Counted from the first letter of the stretch, positions 39,235-48,099 are shown. The stretch is 64,000 nucleotides of DNA from Flavobacterium defluvii (GCF_900129555.1 NZ_FQWC01000009.1:124001-188000), one strand, 5' to 3'. Translations and numbers: made by a program. Notes: a model not told the origin generated them from the letters alone.

Positions 39235-41229
39235 ATGATAAAAATGAATACAGATAATCCCATTCCAGAGAACGAATTACAGCGTTTAGCGGCACTAAAA
39301 CGTTACAATATACTAGATACACTTCCTGATCATGCTTTTGATGATGCAACGAAACTTGTTTCCTATATCTGTGGAGTTCCTATTGCACATATTTCTTTTA
39401 TCGACGAAAGCAGACAATGGTTTAAATCTGAAATTGGGATAGGCGTTTCGGAAGTTCCTCGTGAAATTAGTTTTTGCCGATATACCATTATGGAATCAAA
39501 AATGGTAGAGATAAATGATACATTTTTAAATGAACGTTTTAAGGATGATCCCAATGTAACTGGCGGTTTTAAAGTAAGATTCTACGCCGGAGTGCCGCTT
39601 ACAACACCAGACGGATTCAATATTGGGACTATTTGTGCGGTCGATCACGTTGCTAAATCATTAGATGAAAATCAGCGAAATGCGCTTTCAATTGTTGCAA
39701 AGCATGTCATAAGTCAGTTAGAACTTCAGACAAAAAACATTGAACTTAATGCTCAGAAAAAGATAGCTGAACGTGCTGTCCTGGCAAAAGATAGTTTCCT
39801 TGCTAATATGAGCCACGAAATCAGAACGCCATTAAATGCCATAATTGGTTTTACTGATCTTTTGGCACAGACAAAACTCGATGAAACACAGCGCGATTAT
39901 ATAGAAAGTGTCCAGATTGCCGGCGAAAACCTGCTCTTGATCGTAAACGATATTCTTGATCTTTCTAAAATTGAATCCGGAAATTTAACCATAGATTCTG
40001 AGCCGTTTAATTTAAAAAAAACGCTTAAACATATTTATAATTTATTAAAAGTAAAAGCTCATAAAGAAGTAGAATTCAATCTTTTTTTAGATGCTGATAT
40101 GCCGGAAACAGTCGTTGGCGATCAGGCAAGGTTAAATCAAATTTTAGTTAACCTTATAGGAAATGCACTAAAATTTACAGACGAAGGAGATGTTACGGTT
40201 TCGGTTAAAAAAATTGAAGAAACAGACGATCGTTATTCGTTGAGATTTTCGGTAAAAGATACTGGAATCGGAATTCCGGAAGATAAACTTAAATCTATTT
40301 TTGAGCGTTTTACACAAGCAGAAGAAAGTACAACCCGCAGATTTGGCGGTACCGGACTCGGGTTAAATATTGTAAAACAGTTAATAGAACTACAAAAGGC
40401 CGAAATTCATGTAAAAAGTAAAGAAGGCCGTGGTTCAGAATTTTACTTTGTTATTTCATATAAAAAAGCCGAAAATACTGTTGATGAAGTGAAGCCGATA
40501 TCAAAAAACGACCTCGGACCACTAAAAATACTGCTATGTGAAGACAATGTTTTAAACCAGAAATTAGTAACAAGTGTAATTAATAATTTTGGTTTTGAAC
40601 TCGATATTGCCGAAAATGGAGAAGAAGGCATTGCACTCTTATCTCAAAATAAGTATGATTTAATTTTAATGGATCTTCAAATGCCTGTAAAAGACGGCTA
40701 TCAAACTACAGAATATATTAGGAACGAACTGAACCTGGATATTCCCATTATTGCAATGACAGCGCATTCTCTTGTAGGAGAACAAGAACGATGTTATAAA
40801 GTAGGAATGAATGCTTATGTACCAAAACCTTTTAAACAGGCGTCACTTTTAAAAGCTATAAAAAACGTTATGAATCAGGATGTTGTACATGAAAAAAAAC
40901 GATTTATCGATTTTTCTATTTTAGATGAAATAGCCTCGGGCAATTCCGACTTTAAGAATGAAATGATTACATTATTTATTGAAAAAATTCCGCATCAGAC
41001 TGAAGAGCTTGTTGCAGCATTTAAAAATGAAGAATATGATTTCGTAAAAAAAATAGCGCATAACATGAAATCCAGTCTGGATATTTTTATGCTAACCGAT
41101 CTAACAAATTGCTTATCGATTATTGAAGAAGATGCTCTTCGCTGTGAATTTACATCTGATACTGCAGACAAAATTAATATTTTGAATTGCGGAATTGAAG
41201 AAACCGTTAAAATCCTCAAGGATCTTTGA
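39235..41229 (+). CDS. Hybrid histidine kinase: GAF, HisKA, HATPase, REC, HPt
   Basis: 664 residues from ATG 39235 (MIKMNTDNP; 39244 or 39202 also possible). GAF domain about 20-175 (AALKRYNILDTLPDHAFDDATKL typical). HisKA with FLANMSHEIRTPLNAIIGFT (His near 200), HATPase with NLIGNALKFTD, DTGIGIP, FGGTGLGL. REC domain about 420-540 (ILLCEDNVLNQKLV, DLILMDLQMPVKDGY). The C-terminal HPt has IAHNMKSSLDIFM with the phosphorylated His. Soluble. A full phosphorelay, whose output is probably the single REC gene next door. Confidence 0.93.
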   Translation: MIKMNTDNPIPENELQRLAALKRYNILDTLPDHAFDDATKLVSYICGVPIAHISFIDESRQWFKSEIGIGVSEVPREISFCRYTIMESKMVEINDTFLNERFKDDPNVTGGFKVRFYAGVPLTTPDGFNIGTICAVDHVAKSLDENQRNALSIVAKHVISQLELQTKNIELNAQKKIAERAVLAKDSFLANMSHEIRTPLNAIIGFTDLLAQTKLDETQRDYIESVQIAGENLLLIVNDILDLSKIESGNLTIDSEPFNLKKTLKHIYNLLKVKAHKEVEFNLFLDADMPETVVGDQARLNQILVNLIGNALKFTDEGDVTVSVKKIEETDDRYSLRFSVKDTGIGIPEDKLKSIFERFTQAEESTTRRFGGTGLGLNIVKQLIELQKAEIHVKSKEGRGSEFYFVISYKKAENTVDEVKPISKNDLGPLKILLCEDNVLNQKLVTSVINNFGFELDIAENGEEGIALLSQNKYDLILMDLQMPVKDGYQTTEYIRNELNLDIPIIAMTAHSLVGEQERCYKVGMNAYVPKPFKQASLLKAIKNVMNQDVVHEKKRFIDFSILDEIASGNSDFKNEMITLFIEKIPHQTEELVAAFKNEEYDFVKKIAHNMKSSLDIFMLTDLTNCLSIIEEDALRCEFTSDTADKINILNCGIEETVKILKDL

Positions 41230-41289
41230 TAAAAAAGAAATTTACTTTAGTTTTACATATAAGAATTTCGCTTCAAAAATATAATACCA

Positions 41290-41655
41290 ATGAGAATAAT
41301 TTTAGCCGAAGATAATGATATCTTACGCAAATCATTATCATTTTTTCTGGAATCCAAAGGCTTTACTGTAGATCAGTTCTCTGATGGTAAAGATGCGCTT
41401 GATTCCATCAAAATAAACAAATACGATTTGATTTTAACCGATATAAACATGCCAGGCATCAGCGGAATGGAAATTACGCAATATGTTAGGGAAACGCTTA
41501 ATTTAGATACTCCAGTTATTATACTAACTTCTTCAGGAGTCGAACAGACTGAACTGGATTCTTTCGATATTGGGGCAAACGAATTTATTGCAAAACCAAT
41601 TAGCCCGGCAGTTTTGTTAGTTAGAATCAATAAGTTGTTAAAAATCAAAGCTTAA
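41290..41655 (+). CDS. Single-domain response regulator
   Basis: 121 residues, one receiver: RIILAEDNDILRKSLSFFL, phosphoacceptor Asp in DLILTDINMPGISGME (about residue 52), SSG and AKP signatures near the end. No output domain, so it may act by contact with a neighbour. Between the hybrid kinase and the YaiO-like gene; its stop shares one base with the next ATG, so translation is coupled to the exopolysaccharide genes. Confidence 0.92.
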   Translation: MRIILAEDNDILRKSLSFFLESKGFTVDQFSDGKDALDSIKINKYDLILTDINMPGISGMEITQYVRETLNLDTPVIILTSSGVEQTELDSFDIGANEFIAKPISPAVLLVRINKLLKIKA

Positions 41656-42869
41656 TGAGGTTTTTTTATTATTTAGTCGTTTTATTGTGTATAACTTCAA
41701 TGTCTTTTGCTCAGGAAGTAAATCCTGATACTGTTATGGCTCAGGCAAAACAGGAAACAGAAAAAGGCAATTTTGATAAAGCTTTATCTTTAATTGAACC
41801 TTTGCGTGCAAAATTTCCTGAGAATGAGGATATTCAGGTTTATGCTGGACGTATATACAGCTGGAAAAAAGATTACCCTTCGGCAATAAAAATAATAGCA
41901 CCATTAGCAGACAAAACAAAACCAAATCCGGATGCTCTGCTGGCGATTATTAATATCTATTTCTGGTCAGAACAATATGAGAAATGTATTTGGTATTGTG
42001 ATAAATACTTAGCAATAGATTCAAAATCAGTTGATGTAATAAAAATAAAAGCTTCATGTCTGGAAAAGCTAAACCGCGATCAGGAAGCATTAGACATTAT
42101 AGAAAAAGCATCATTAGCAGATAATAGTACACAGCCGTTTAGAGGAATTCGCACGCTTATTGGGCGTAAAGCCAAAAATGCTGTTTCAGCCTCGTACCTT
42201 AATATTTCAACATCAAATCCCGGACAATCGCCTTTGCATTATGGTTATATCGAATACTCGCATAAATTCAGCAAATCGGCCATTGTGGGGAGAGCAAATG
42301 TAGGTCATGTTAACAATGACACCGAAATGTTATTTGAAACCGATTTTTACCAGACATTCTCCAACAAAAGCTATTTGTATGCAAACGCAGGTATTTCAAC
42401 AGGAGAGGCAGTATTTCCTGTCGGAAAAGCCGGTTTGGAATATTATTTTACGCCCTATAAAAAATTTGATTTTTCATTTGGCGCAAGATTTATGCACTTT
42501 GAATCAGATGATATAACTTTGCTTACAGGACAAATTGCGTATAATACAGGCAGTTATACACTTGCATACAGACCTTATTATGATACAGGAAATGCTTTGT
42601 TTTCTCATGTTTTGAGTTTGCAGAAATCCAACGAGGAAAAAGAGCGCATCATAAGACTTGAACTTCAATACGGAACCGTTCCGTATTTATATCTTTATAA
42701 TGGTTTTACCCAGCCTTTAAAAGCTTACAGAGCAGGAATACAGTATCAGCATCGTCTTGGAGATTCATTTTTTGTACGCCCCATTTTTCTATATGAATAT
42801 GAAGAATATATTCCGGGCGAATATAGAAACAAATTCAATGTTCAGTTAATAGTTACAAAACGCTTTTAA
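41655..42869 (+). CDS. TPR plus YaiO-like outer membrane beta-barrel protein
   Basis: 404 residues with a signal peptide (about 1-19, ITSMSFAQE). Residues about 25-160 form TPR-like helices (AKQETEKGNFDKALSLIEPLR, YAGRIYSWKKDYPSAIKII). From about residue 170 on, alternating strands and the motif YGYIEYSHKFSKSAIVGRANVGH resemble the YaiO family of outer membrane barrels, ending in a Phe (TKRF), as outer membrane proteins do. Predicted to take part in polysaccharide export, judged from its neighbour GT2. One base overlap with the previous gene. Confidence 0.82.
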   Translation: MRFFYYLVVLLCITSMSFAQEVNPDTVMAQAKQETEKGNFDKALSLIEPLRAKFPENEDIQVYAGRIYSWKKDYPSAIKIIAPLADKTKPNPDALLAIINIYFWSEQYEKCIWYCDKYLAIDSKSVDVIKIKASCLEKLNRDQEALDIIEKASLADNSTQPFRGIRTLIGRKAKNAVSASYLNISTSNPGQSPLHYGYIEYSHKFSKSAIVGRANVGHVNNDTEMLFETDFYQTFSNKSYLYANAGISTGEAVFPVGKAGLEYYFTPYKKFDFSFGARFMHFESDDITLLTGQIAYNTGSYTLAYRPYYDTGNALFSHVLSLQKSNEEKERIIRLELQYGTVPYLYLYNGFTQPLKAYRAGIQYQHRLGDSFFVRPIFLYEYEEYIPGEYRNKFNVQLIVTKRF

Positions 42870-42871
42870 TT

Positions 42872-43693
42872 ATGGAAAATGTTTGGGAACCATATGAAAA
42901 GAAAGATTGGGTTGTGCCTTTTCTCATTTTTTCGATATATCTGTTTATCGGGGGGGCTTTTGTTTTGTATCTGTCTATTGTCTGGAGCCGCAATAAAAAA
43001 ATAAAGAGAGCAAAACTTGATATAAAATACACAGAAATTATTGAAAGAATGTTGTCTACAGTAGTTTTTGAAGATGTCGTTTTTTCGGATTTCCAGCAAG
43101 ACAAAGACTTAATTTTGCTTTTTAAGAAAACTTTTTTTCGAGAATTAGTAATGGAAACGATCATAAATCTTCATAAAAACTATGATGGCGTGTATGCACA
43201 AAAGCTCGAACAATTTTATAAGGATTCCGGGTTAATAAAAGATTCGTTTGCGAAACTCCGAAATTTAAGATGGGAAAAAAAATGCAAAGGAATTACAGAA
43301 CTTGCCGAGTTCAACATATATGATGCATTCGACAGTATTATAACATTTTCAAAAGTTAGAAAAAAGACTTTAAAAATTACAGCAATCAATGCCTGCATCA
43401 AACTAGCAGGAACAAAAGGAATTGTGCATTTGGCAGAGCATCCAAATCCTATCGACGACTGGACACAGCTTAATATTATTGGTGCTTTTAAAAAACATGA
43501 TATAGGCGATACAAAAGGAGTAGAGCTTTTACTCGAATCAAAAAATACAACTGTTATTACACTGGGATTAAAACTTATAAGAGAATTAAAGCTTACGCAA
43601 AAAATTCCTTATGTGGTACAATTGGCAGATCGGGCTCCAAATGCATTGATAAAATATGAAGCGCAAAACGTCTTGCAGACTTTAACTGTTTAA
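42872..43693 (+). CDS. Membrane-anchored HEAT-repeat-like protein
   Basis: 273 residues. One transmembrane helix (about 13-37, WVVPFLIFSIYLFIGGAFVLYL), then a helical cytoplasmic part. Segments of about 35 residues such as LKITAINACIKLAGTKGIVHLAEH, TQLNIIGAFKKHDIGDTKGVELLL and NTTVITLGLKLIRELKLTQKIPYVVQL resemble HEAT repeats. No enzyme motif. Lies 2 nt after the YaiO-like gene and 10 nt before the GT2 gene, so it probably scaffolds the exopolysaccharide synthase. Confidence 0.72.
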   Translation: MENVWEPYEKKDWVVPFLIFSIYLFIGGAFVLYLSIVWSRNKKIKRAKLDIKYTEIIERMLSTVVFEDVVFSDFQQDKDLILLFKKTFFRELVMETIINLHKNYDGVYAQKLEQFYKDSGLIKDSFAKLRNLRWEKKCKGITELAEFNIYDAFDSIITFSKVRKKTLKITAINACIKLAGTKGIVHLAEHPNPIDDWTQLNIIGAFKKHDIGDTKGVELLLESKNTTVITLGLKLIRELKLTQKIPYVVQLADRAPNALIKYEAQNVLQTLTV

Positions 43694-43703
43694 TTACAAG
43701 CCG

Positions 43704-45137
43704 ATGACTTTTTTTACTAATGAATTGACATGGTTTCTGGACATATATATGGTCCTAATACTTGGTTATGCTATATTAATCATGTCTTCATATCTTATAT
43801 TAGCTTATCTTTCTACAAAAGAACTCAACAGTTATCTTAAAAAGAATAGTTTTGTTGATTATGAAGTGCTTCTTACGAGTGAATTTGCGCCTAAACTTTC
43901 TTTGATTGCTCCTGCTTATAACGAAGGTTTTACAATTGAAGAAAATGTAAAATCTTTACTTTCTTTAAATTACAATAATTATCAGGTTATTGTGGTCAAT
44001 GACGGCAGTAAGGATAATTCTATGGAAATTCTAATTAAGACGTATGATCTTGTTTTGACAAATTTGGATTTTCATGAACAAATTAAAACAAAAAAGCTAA
44101 AAGGAATTTACACTTCCAGAAATGCGGCATATAAGAAACTGATTGTTGCCGATAAAGAAAATGGAGGTAAAGCCGATGCCCTTAATGTGGGATTAAACAT
44201 TGCCCAGAATCCTTATGTTGTATGTATTGATGTGGATTGTATCTTAGATAAAAATTCTCTTTTAAAACTGGCAAAACCATTTTTAGAATCACATAGTAAA
44301 CGTATTATTGCCACAGGCGGTGTAGTGAGAATTGCAAATCAGTGTGTAATTAAAAACGGACGTTTGGTAGAGGTGAATGTTCCTGATAGTATGATCCCTA
44401 GAATTCAGGTTTTAGAATATCTTAGAGCTTTTCTTTTGGGAAGAATGGCGTGGGGAAGGCTAGACGGATTATTGCTAATTAGCGGTGCATTTGGTGCTTT
44501 TGATAAAGAAATTGCTCTGTTATCTGGTGGATACAGTACAAAGACTGTGGGCGAAGATATGGAGCTTGTCGTAAGAATGCGCCGTTATATGCTCGAAAAC
44601 AAACTTCCGTATTCTGTTAGTTATATTCCTGATCCGCTTTGCTGGACAGAAGCTCCTGAAGATTTTAAAATATTTAAAAAACAGCGAAGCCGCTGGATGA
44701 GAGGAACAATTGAAACGTTGAGTTTTCATAGAAAAATGTTCATGAATCCTAAATATAAATTGTTAGGAATTGTTAGTGTCCCTTATTGGACATTATTTGA
44801 GTTTTTGGCTCCAGGAATTGAATTTATAGGGCTTGTTATTACACTTGTGTTTATAATTTTAGGTTTTCTTAACTGGCATTTTTTTATTTTGCTTATTCTT
44901 TTCGTGTATTCGTTTGCCGTTTTCTTTTCTGTTTTGGCACTTTTTAGCGAAGAACGTACTTTTCATAAATACCCGAAACATACGGATTTTTTTAAATTGC
45001 TTATAGCTGCTTTTATTGAGCCATTGTATTTTCATCCTATGACCGTATATTCGGCGTTAGTAGGGTATAAAGAAAAAATAATGGGAACGAAAGGCTGGGG
45101 AGAAATGACCCGAAAAGGGTTTACAAAAAAAGAATAA
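43704..45137 (+). CDS. Family 2 glycosyltransferase (processive polysaccharide synthase type)
   Basis: 477 residues. N-terminal transmembrane helix (about 14-36), then a GT-A domain: LSLIAPAYNEGFTIEENVKSLLSLNYNN, VNDGSKDNS, CIDVDC (the DxD acids), GEDMEL and QRSRW (the QxxRW of processive synthases such as PgaC). Three to four C-terminal transmembrane helices. It would polymerise a sugar such as N-acetylglucosamine through the inner membrane. Last gene of the unit with regulator, YaiO-like and HEAT-like genes. Confidence 0.92.
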   Translation: MTFFTNELTWFLDIYMVLILGYAILIMSSYLILAYLSTKELNSYLKKNSFVDYEVLLTSEFAPKLSLIAPAYNEGFTIEENVKSLLSLNYNNYQVIVVNDGSKDNSMEILIKTYDLVLTNLDFHEQIKTKKLKGIYTSRNAAYKKLIVADKENGGKADALNVGLNIAQNPYVVCIDVDCILDKNSLLKLAKPFLESHSKRIIATGGVVRIANQCVIKNGRLVEVNVPDSMIPRIQVLEYLRAFLLGRMAWGRLDGLLLISGAFGAFDKEIALLSGGYSTKTVGEDMELVVRMRRYMLENKLPYSVSYIPDPLCWTEAPEDFKIFKKQRSRWMRGTIETLSFHRKMFMNPKYKLLGIVSVPYWTLFEFLAPGIEFIGLVITLVFIILGFLNWHFFILLILFVYSFAVFFSVLALFSEERTFHKYPKHTDFFKLLIAAFIEPLYFHPMTVYSALVGYKEKIMGTKGWGEMTRKGFTKKE

Positions 45138-45242
45138 ATATTTCCGTTAAAAAGCTGATATTTGAAAAGCCAATACAGCAGGAATAATTGTTGTTTAAAA
45201 AAAAATAATATCACGAAATGTTCCTGAAAGACATAAAATAAA

Positions 45243-45273
45243 AGGGATTGTCTTAGTTTTTGAGACAATCCCT
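45243..45273. terminator. Hairpin terminator between GT2 and NmrA genes
   Basis: AGGGATTGTCT (45243-45253) with AGACAATCCCT (45263-45273), 9-nt loop. The T-rich run lies on the minus-strand side, so it mainly serves the NmrA gene. Confidence 0.82.
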
Positions 45274-45284
45274 ATATTTTAAGA

Positions 45285-46160
45285 TTAAAAGTTTGATGCA
45301 AATTCTTTAGCAAACTCCTCCAGTTTTATTTTTCCGTCAACAGACGCTTTACTTGTTGTAAAATGTTCGGCAATTTTTCCGCTTTTTAAGCCATTTCCCA
45401 TTTCAACATAAAGATTAGCAATTTCTTCCGGAAGTCCGGCTTGAGTCATTCCTTCAAGTGCTTGTTCATCAGTAAACTCGATCCAAGGCAGTTCTGGTTT
45501 TGAGATTGCAGTTCCCAAAACTTTTGCCGCATCGCCCGGAGTACGAACATCGCTGATGATGTAACGAACATTTTTTCCTTGTGATGTTTGTACCAGTTCT
45601 TCGGCTGCTGCCTGAGCAATATCTTCTGGATGCACAAACGGAATTTTGATATCTGCCGGATAATTAGAGCCAATAATTCCTGCTCCTTTAATCATCGGAA
45701 TATCATGATAAAAATTAGTGTAAAAAAAGCCAGCTCTTAAAAAAGTTACCGAAGTATTTAAATTCCTGTATATTTCTTCAATTTTATGAAGTCCGGCAAT
45801 TGGTCCCGTTCCGTTTGGTAAATCAGCACCAATACTGCTCAACATTACGACACGTTTTAGTCCAGTTTTTTCAATTGCTTTTGCAAAAGATTTACCAGCG
45901 TTTTCAGTATTTACAATTACATTTGCTCCGCCTAAATTTGGCGGTGTCATAGCAAAAACGGCGTCGGCATTTGTCAAAGTTTCGATTAGAAAATCAGAAT
46001 CACTTACTGATCCTATAGCAGCTTTTGCACCCAGATTTTCTATTGCTGTTTTTCTGTCAGCATTACTGCTTATTACCGTTACGTCGTGTCCGGCATTTAT
46101 TAATTTTATAGTTAAATGTTTTCCGATGTTCCCTAAAGAACCTGATAGTATAATTTTCAT
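45285..46160 (-). CDS. NmrA-like atypical SDR (NAD(P)H-binding)
   Basis: 291 residues. Cofactor motif LSGSLGNIGKHLTIKLI (residues 5-21), of the GxxGxxG atypical SDR type, then AAIGSVSDSDFLIETLTNADAVFAMTPP and GLKRVVMLSSIGADLP. Similar to NmrA/azoreductase-like enzymes (YtfG/QOR2). Divergent from an HxlR regulator, a pairing common for quinone or aldehyde detoxification (as with QorB and QorR). Likely reduces quinones with NADPH. Confidence 0.92.
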   Translation of the reverse strand: MKIILSGSLGNIGKHLTIKLINAGHDVTVISSNADRKTAIENLGAKAAIGSVSDSDFLIETLTNADAVFAMTPPNLGGANVIVNTENAGKSFAKAIEKTGLKRVVMLSSIGADLPNGTGPIAGLHKIEEIYRNLNTSVTFLRAGFFYTNFYHDIPMIKGAGIIGSNYPADIKIPFVHPEDIAQAAAEELVQTSQGKNVRYIISDVRTPGDAAKVLGTAISKPELPWIEFTDEQALEGMTQAGLPEEIANLYVEMGNGLKSGKIAEHFTTSKASVDGKIKLEEFAKEFASNF

Positions 46161-46188
46161 ATATATATAATTTTTTTTATTACAGTTA

Positions 46189-46223
46189 CAAAGGTATCTT
46201 TGTACTTACTTTTATACAAGTAC
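46189..46223. promoter_or_regulatory. Divergent promoter and operator of the NmrA/HxlR pair
   Basis: Minus-strand promoter: TTG (plus 46217-46219), 20-nt spacer, TACCTTTG (plus 46189-46196). The plus-strand -7 TATCTTTG (46195-46202) overlaps it by two bases. An inverted repeat GTACTT-N10-AAGTAC (46202-46223) covers the minus -33 region and a second (TACTT-N6-AAGTA) follows. A probable HxlR operator. Confidence 0.65.
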
Positions 46224-46242
46224 TTACCCTAAAGTATGTATT

Positions 46243-46605
46243 ATGACAGCAATTAAAGAATCATCGACAATTCAGGAAAACAAACAGTATGCGCTGGAAA
46301 ATTGTCCTGTTACATTTGTAATGGAAAAAATTGGAGGCTATTGGAAACCCATAATACTCTGGCATTTATCAAACGGAATGAAACGCTACAGCGAATTAAA
46401 AAGAGAAATTCCTGCAATTACAGAAAAAATGCTTATTCAGCATCTAAAGCAATTAGAAGCCGACGGCTTAGTTATTAGAGAAGCAAAACCAGTTGTTCCT
46501 CCTTTTGTAACGTATAGACTTAGCAATGCCGGAGAAGGTCTGCTGCCCGTTATTGAAGCAATGGCAGCATGGGCATTTAAGGTTAAGGACGGGGAGTTTT
46601 TATAA
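46243..46605 (+). CDS. HxlR family transcriptional regulator
   Basis: 120 residues with Cys in NCPVTFVMEKIGGYWKPIILWHL (residue about 22), the redox-responsive Cys of HxlR proteins such as QorR and YodB, followed by the MarR-like winged helix (RYSELKREIPAITEKMLIQHLKQLEADGLVIRE). Divergent from the NmrA-like gene. Oxidation of the Cys by quinones would release the repressor from its operator. Confidence 0.92.
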   Translation: MTAIKESSTIQENKQYALENCPVTFVMEKIGGYWKPIILWHLSNGMKRYSELKREIPAITEKMLIQHLKQLEADGLVIREAKPVVPPFVTYRLSNAGEGLLPVIEAMAAWAFKVKDGEFL

Positions 46606-46609
46606 GATG

Positions 46610-46715
46610 CTAAGGTTTTTTTAGAGGCTCAGAGGTACAAAGGTTCAGAGGTTCAGAGTTTTTAGAAAAAATCTTAGTCCCTTAGAACCTCAGTCCCTAG
46701 AGTCTTAGTCCCTTT
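46610..46715. repeat. Short-unit intergenic repeat related to 2050-2095
   Basis: Runs of AGGTTCAGAGGTTCAGAG then CTTAGTCCCTTAGAACCTCAG. The two halves are partly inverted copies, so the stretch could fold. The CTTAGAACCT unit also occurs at 2050-2095. Located between the HxlR gene and the RidA gene 3' end. Confidence 0.55.
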
Positions 46716-46720
46716 ACACC

Positions 46721-47191
46721 TTAACGCACCACTGTGGCTTCCAGTTCTACTTTTAAAGTTTCAAAAAGACTTTTTACTTCTAATAAGGTTGTGGCTTGTT
46801 GTATGTTGTGTTTGGATAACCATTCTTGTATAATAGGGAAGTGCGGCCAGAGTTCATCTGTGGCAGTTGTATAAATATTTAATCTCACAATACCGCTGCA
46901 TTCGTAACCAGCATCTGTAATAACAAGTTCAAGATTTTTTAAAGCGAGTTTTATTTGAGATTCCATGTTTTCATTACTGGAAATTCCGTCTGCACTTATG
47001 GCGGTTTGTCCAGAAACATATAATGTTCCTGCCGGATTTTTTACTTCAACTGCCTGATTGTAGCTTCGTTCGTTTTGCCATTTCCAGGGATTAATTACTC
47101 TTTTTTCCATTTGTTTTTCTTTTTTAGTTTGTGCCAGTAGCGGCAATGTTGTCATTAATACTAATGCTAAAATTTTTGTTGTTTTTTTCAC
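46721..47191 (-). CDS. RidA family protein, exported
   Basis: 156 residues. N-terminal signal peptide KILALVLMTTLPLLAQ (about 1-20). The rest is a YjgF/RidA trimer fold: VINPWKWQNERSYNQAVEVKNPAGTLYVSGQTAISADG, IKLALKNLELVITDAGYECSGIVRLNIYTT, and QQATTLLEVKSLFETLKVELEATVV. The substrate-binding Arg of the enamine deaminases, usually in the C-terminal part (ARVAVEV...), is replaced here, so enamine deaminase activity is doubtful. An export signal is unusual in the family. A CRP-type site at 47271 lies upstream. Confidence 0.88.
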   Translation of the reverse strand: MKKTTKILALVLMTTLPLLAQTKKEKQMEKRVINPWKWQNERSYNQAVEVKNPAGTLYVSGQTAISADGISSNENMESQIKLALKNLELVITDAGYECSGIVRLNIYTTATDELWPHFPIIQEWLSKHNIQQATTLLEVKSLFETLKVELEATVVR

Positions 47192-47269
47192 GATTACAGT
47201 TTAAAAAATTATACTGCAAAATTGAAAAGAACTTATGGAAACAAGTCTTGACATTAATCACAAATAAAA

Positions 47270-47285
47270 AGTGAGATTTGTCACA
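47270..47285 (-). promoter_or_regulatory. CRP-type operator upstream of the RidA gene
   Basis: AGTGA-GATTTG-TCACA matches TGTGA-N6-TCACA at 9 of 10 conserved positions. Located between the RidA start and the 3' end of the second Crp/Fnr gene, about 80-95 nt upstream of RidA. A possible additional half site AATCAC lies at 47256-47261. Confidence 0.55.
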
Positions 47286-47849
47286 CTAAGAGGATAATCG
47301 GCTGAGGGTTTCGCGCGAAACTCCCAAATAAGATGCAATAAGACTTTTGGGCACACGCTGAAAAAGGGATGGATATTGTTTTAAAAGCTGTTCGTAACGT
47401 TCTTTTGGGTTTGATGTCATCGAGGAAAGAATACGGCGCTGCGATGCCAGAAAACCAAAATTTGCTTTCTCCAGAAAAAAGCGCAGCATTTTTGGAGAAC
47501 CATCGCATAGTTTTTTATATTGTTCCAAAGTAAAACAAAGAACCTCTGTATCTTCAAGACATTCTAAAGACATAGTGGCTTTTGTCTGGGTAAAAAAAGC
47601 ATAATAATCACTTTCCCACCAATCTTCCATGGCAAAAGAAACAATATGCTGCTTTTCAGAATCATCTGTATAAACCAATTTTAAAAGTCCCGAAATAATA
47701 AAATATGAGTATTTTACATCATCTCCTTCCTGAATGAGAAATTGATGTTTTTTGAATTTTTTAGTGATAAAATGTTCCTTAACAAATAGATATTCATCAT
47801 CTGTTAACAATATTATTTTTTCTATATGTTCGCGAAGTTTGTCCTGCAT
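47286..47849 (-). CDS. Crp/Fnr family transcriptional regulator
   Basis: 187 residues, similar in layout to 1260-1832: cyclic-nucleotide-binding-like barrel (FKKHQFLIQEGDDVKYSYFIISGLLKLVY), then MTSNPKERYEQLLKQYPSLFQRVPKSLIASYLGVSRETLSRLSS, ending directly after the recognition helix SRETLSR. CRP-like DNA reading is predicted. The probable target is the adjacent RidA gene through the site at 47270-47285. No phosphate-binding cassette is clear, so the effector is unknown. Confidence 0.92.
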   Translation of the reverse strand: MQDKLREHIEKIILLTDDEYLFVKEHFITKKFKKHQFLIQEGDDVKYSYFIISGLLKLVYTDDSEKQHIVSFAMEDWWESDYYAFFTQTKATMSLECLEDTEVLCFTLEQYKKLCDGSPKMLRFFLEKANFGFLASQRRILSSMTSNPKERYEQLLKQYPSLFQRVPKSLIASYLGVSRETLSRLSS

Positions 47850-47924
47850 TGTATGATCAAATATATTTAAATTTTTCGATGATCAAAAAGATTAAATATC
47901 GACATGACCGAATTGATATTAAAC

Positions 47925-48093
47925 CGGATTGAAATCCGCCCTACAATATAAATCGAGCCTCTGGCTCTTTATTTTGATGCCGAAAATTATAGATCTCATT
48001 AACACCCGGAATGTAAAATTCCGAAGGAATGATTTATATTTGTAGGTCTGGATTTCAATCCAGTTCATATTGTATACCGGATTTTAATCCGGT
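47925..48093. repeat. Cluster of GGATT/AATCC palindromes in the 250-bp gap 47850-48099
   Basis: GGATT-GA-AATCC near 47925-47936, CTGGATT-TC-AATCCAG (48048-48063), ACCGGATT-TT-AATCCGGT (48076-48093). Also CTACAATATAAATC and GATTTATATTTGTAG form outer arms of about 100-bp distance. Same arm-2nt-arm plan as at 1948. No gene. Confidence 0.7.
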
Positions 48094-48099
48094 TTCAAT

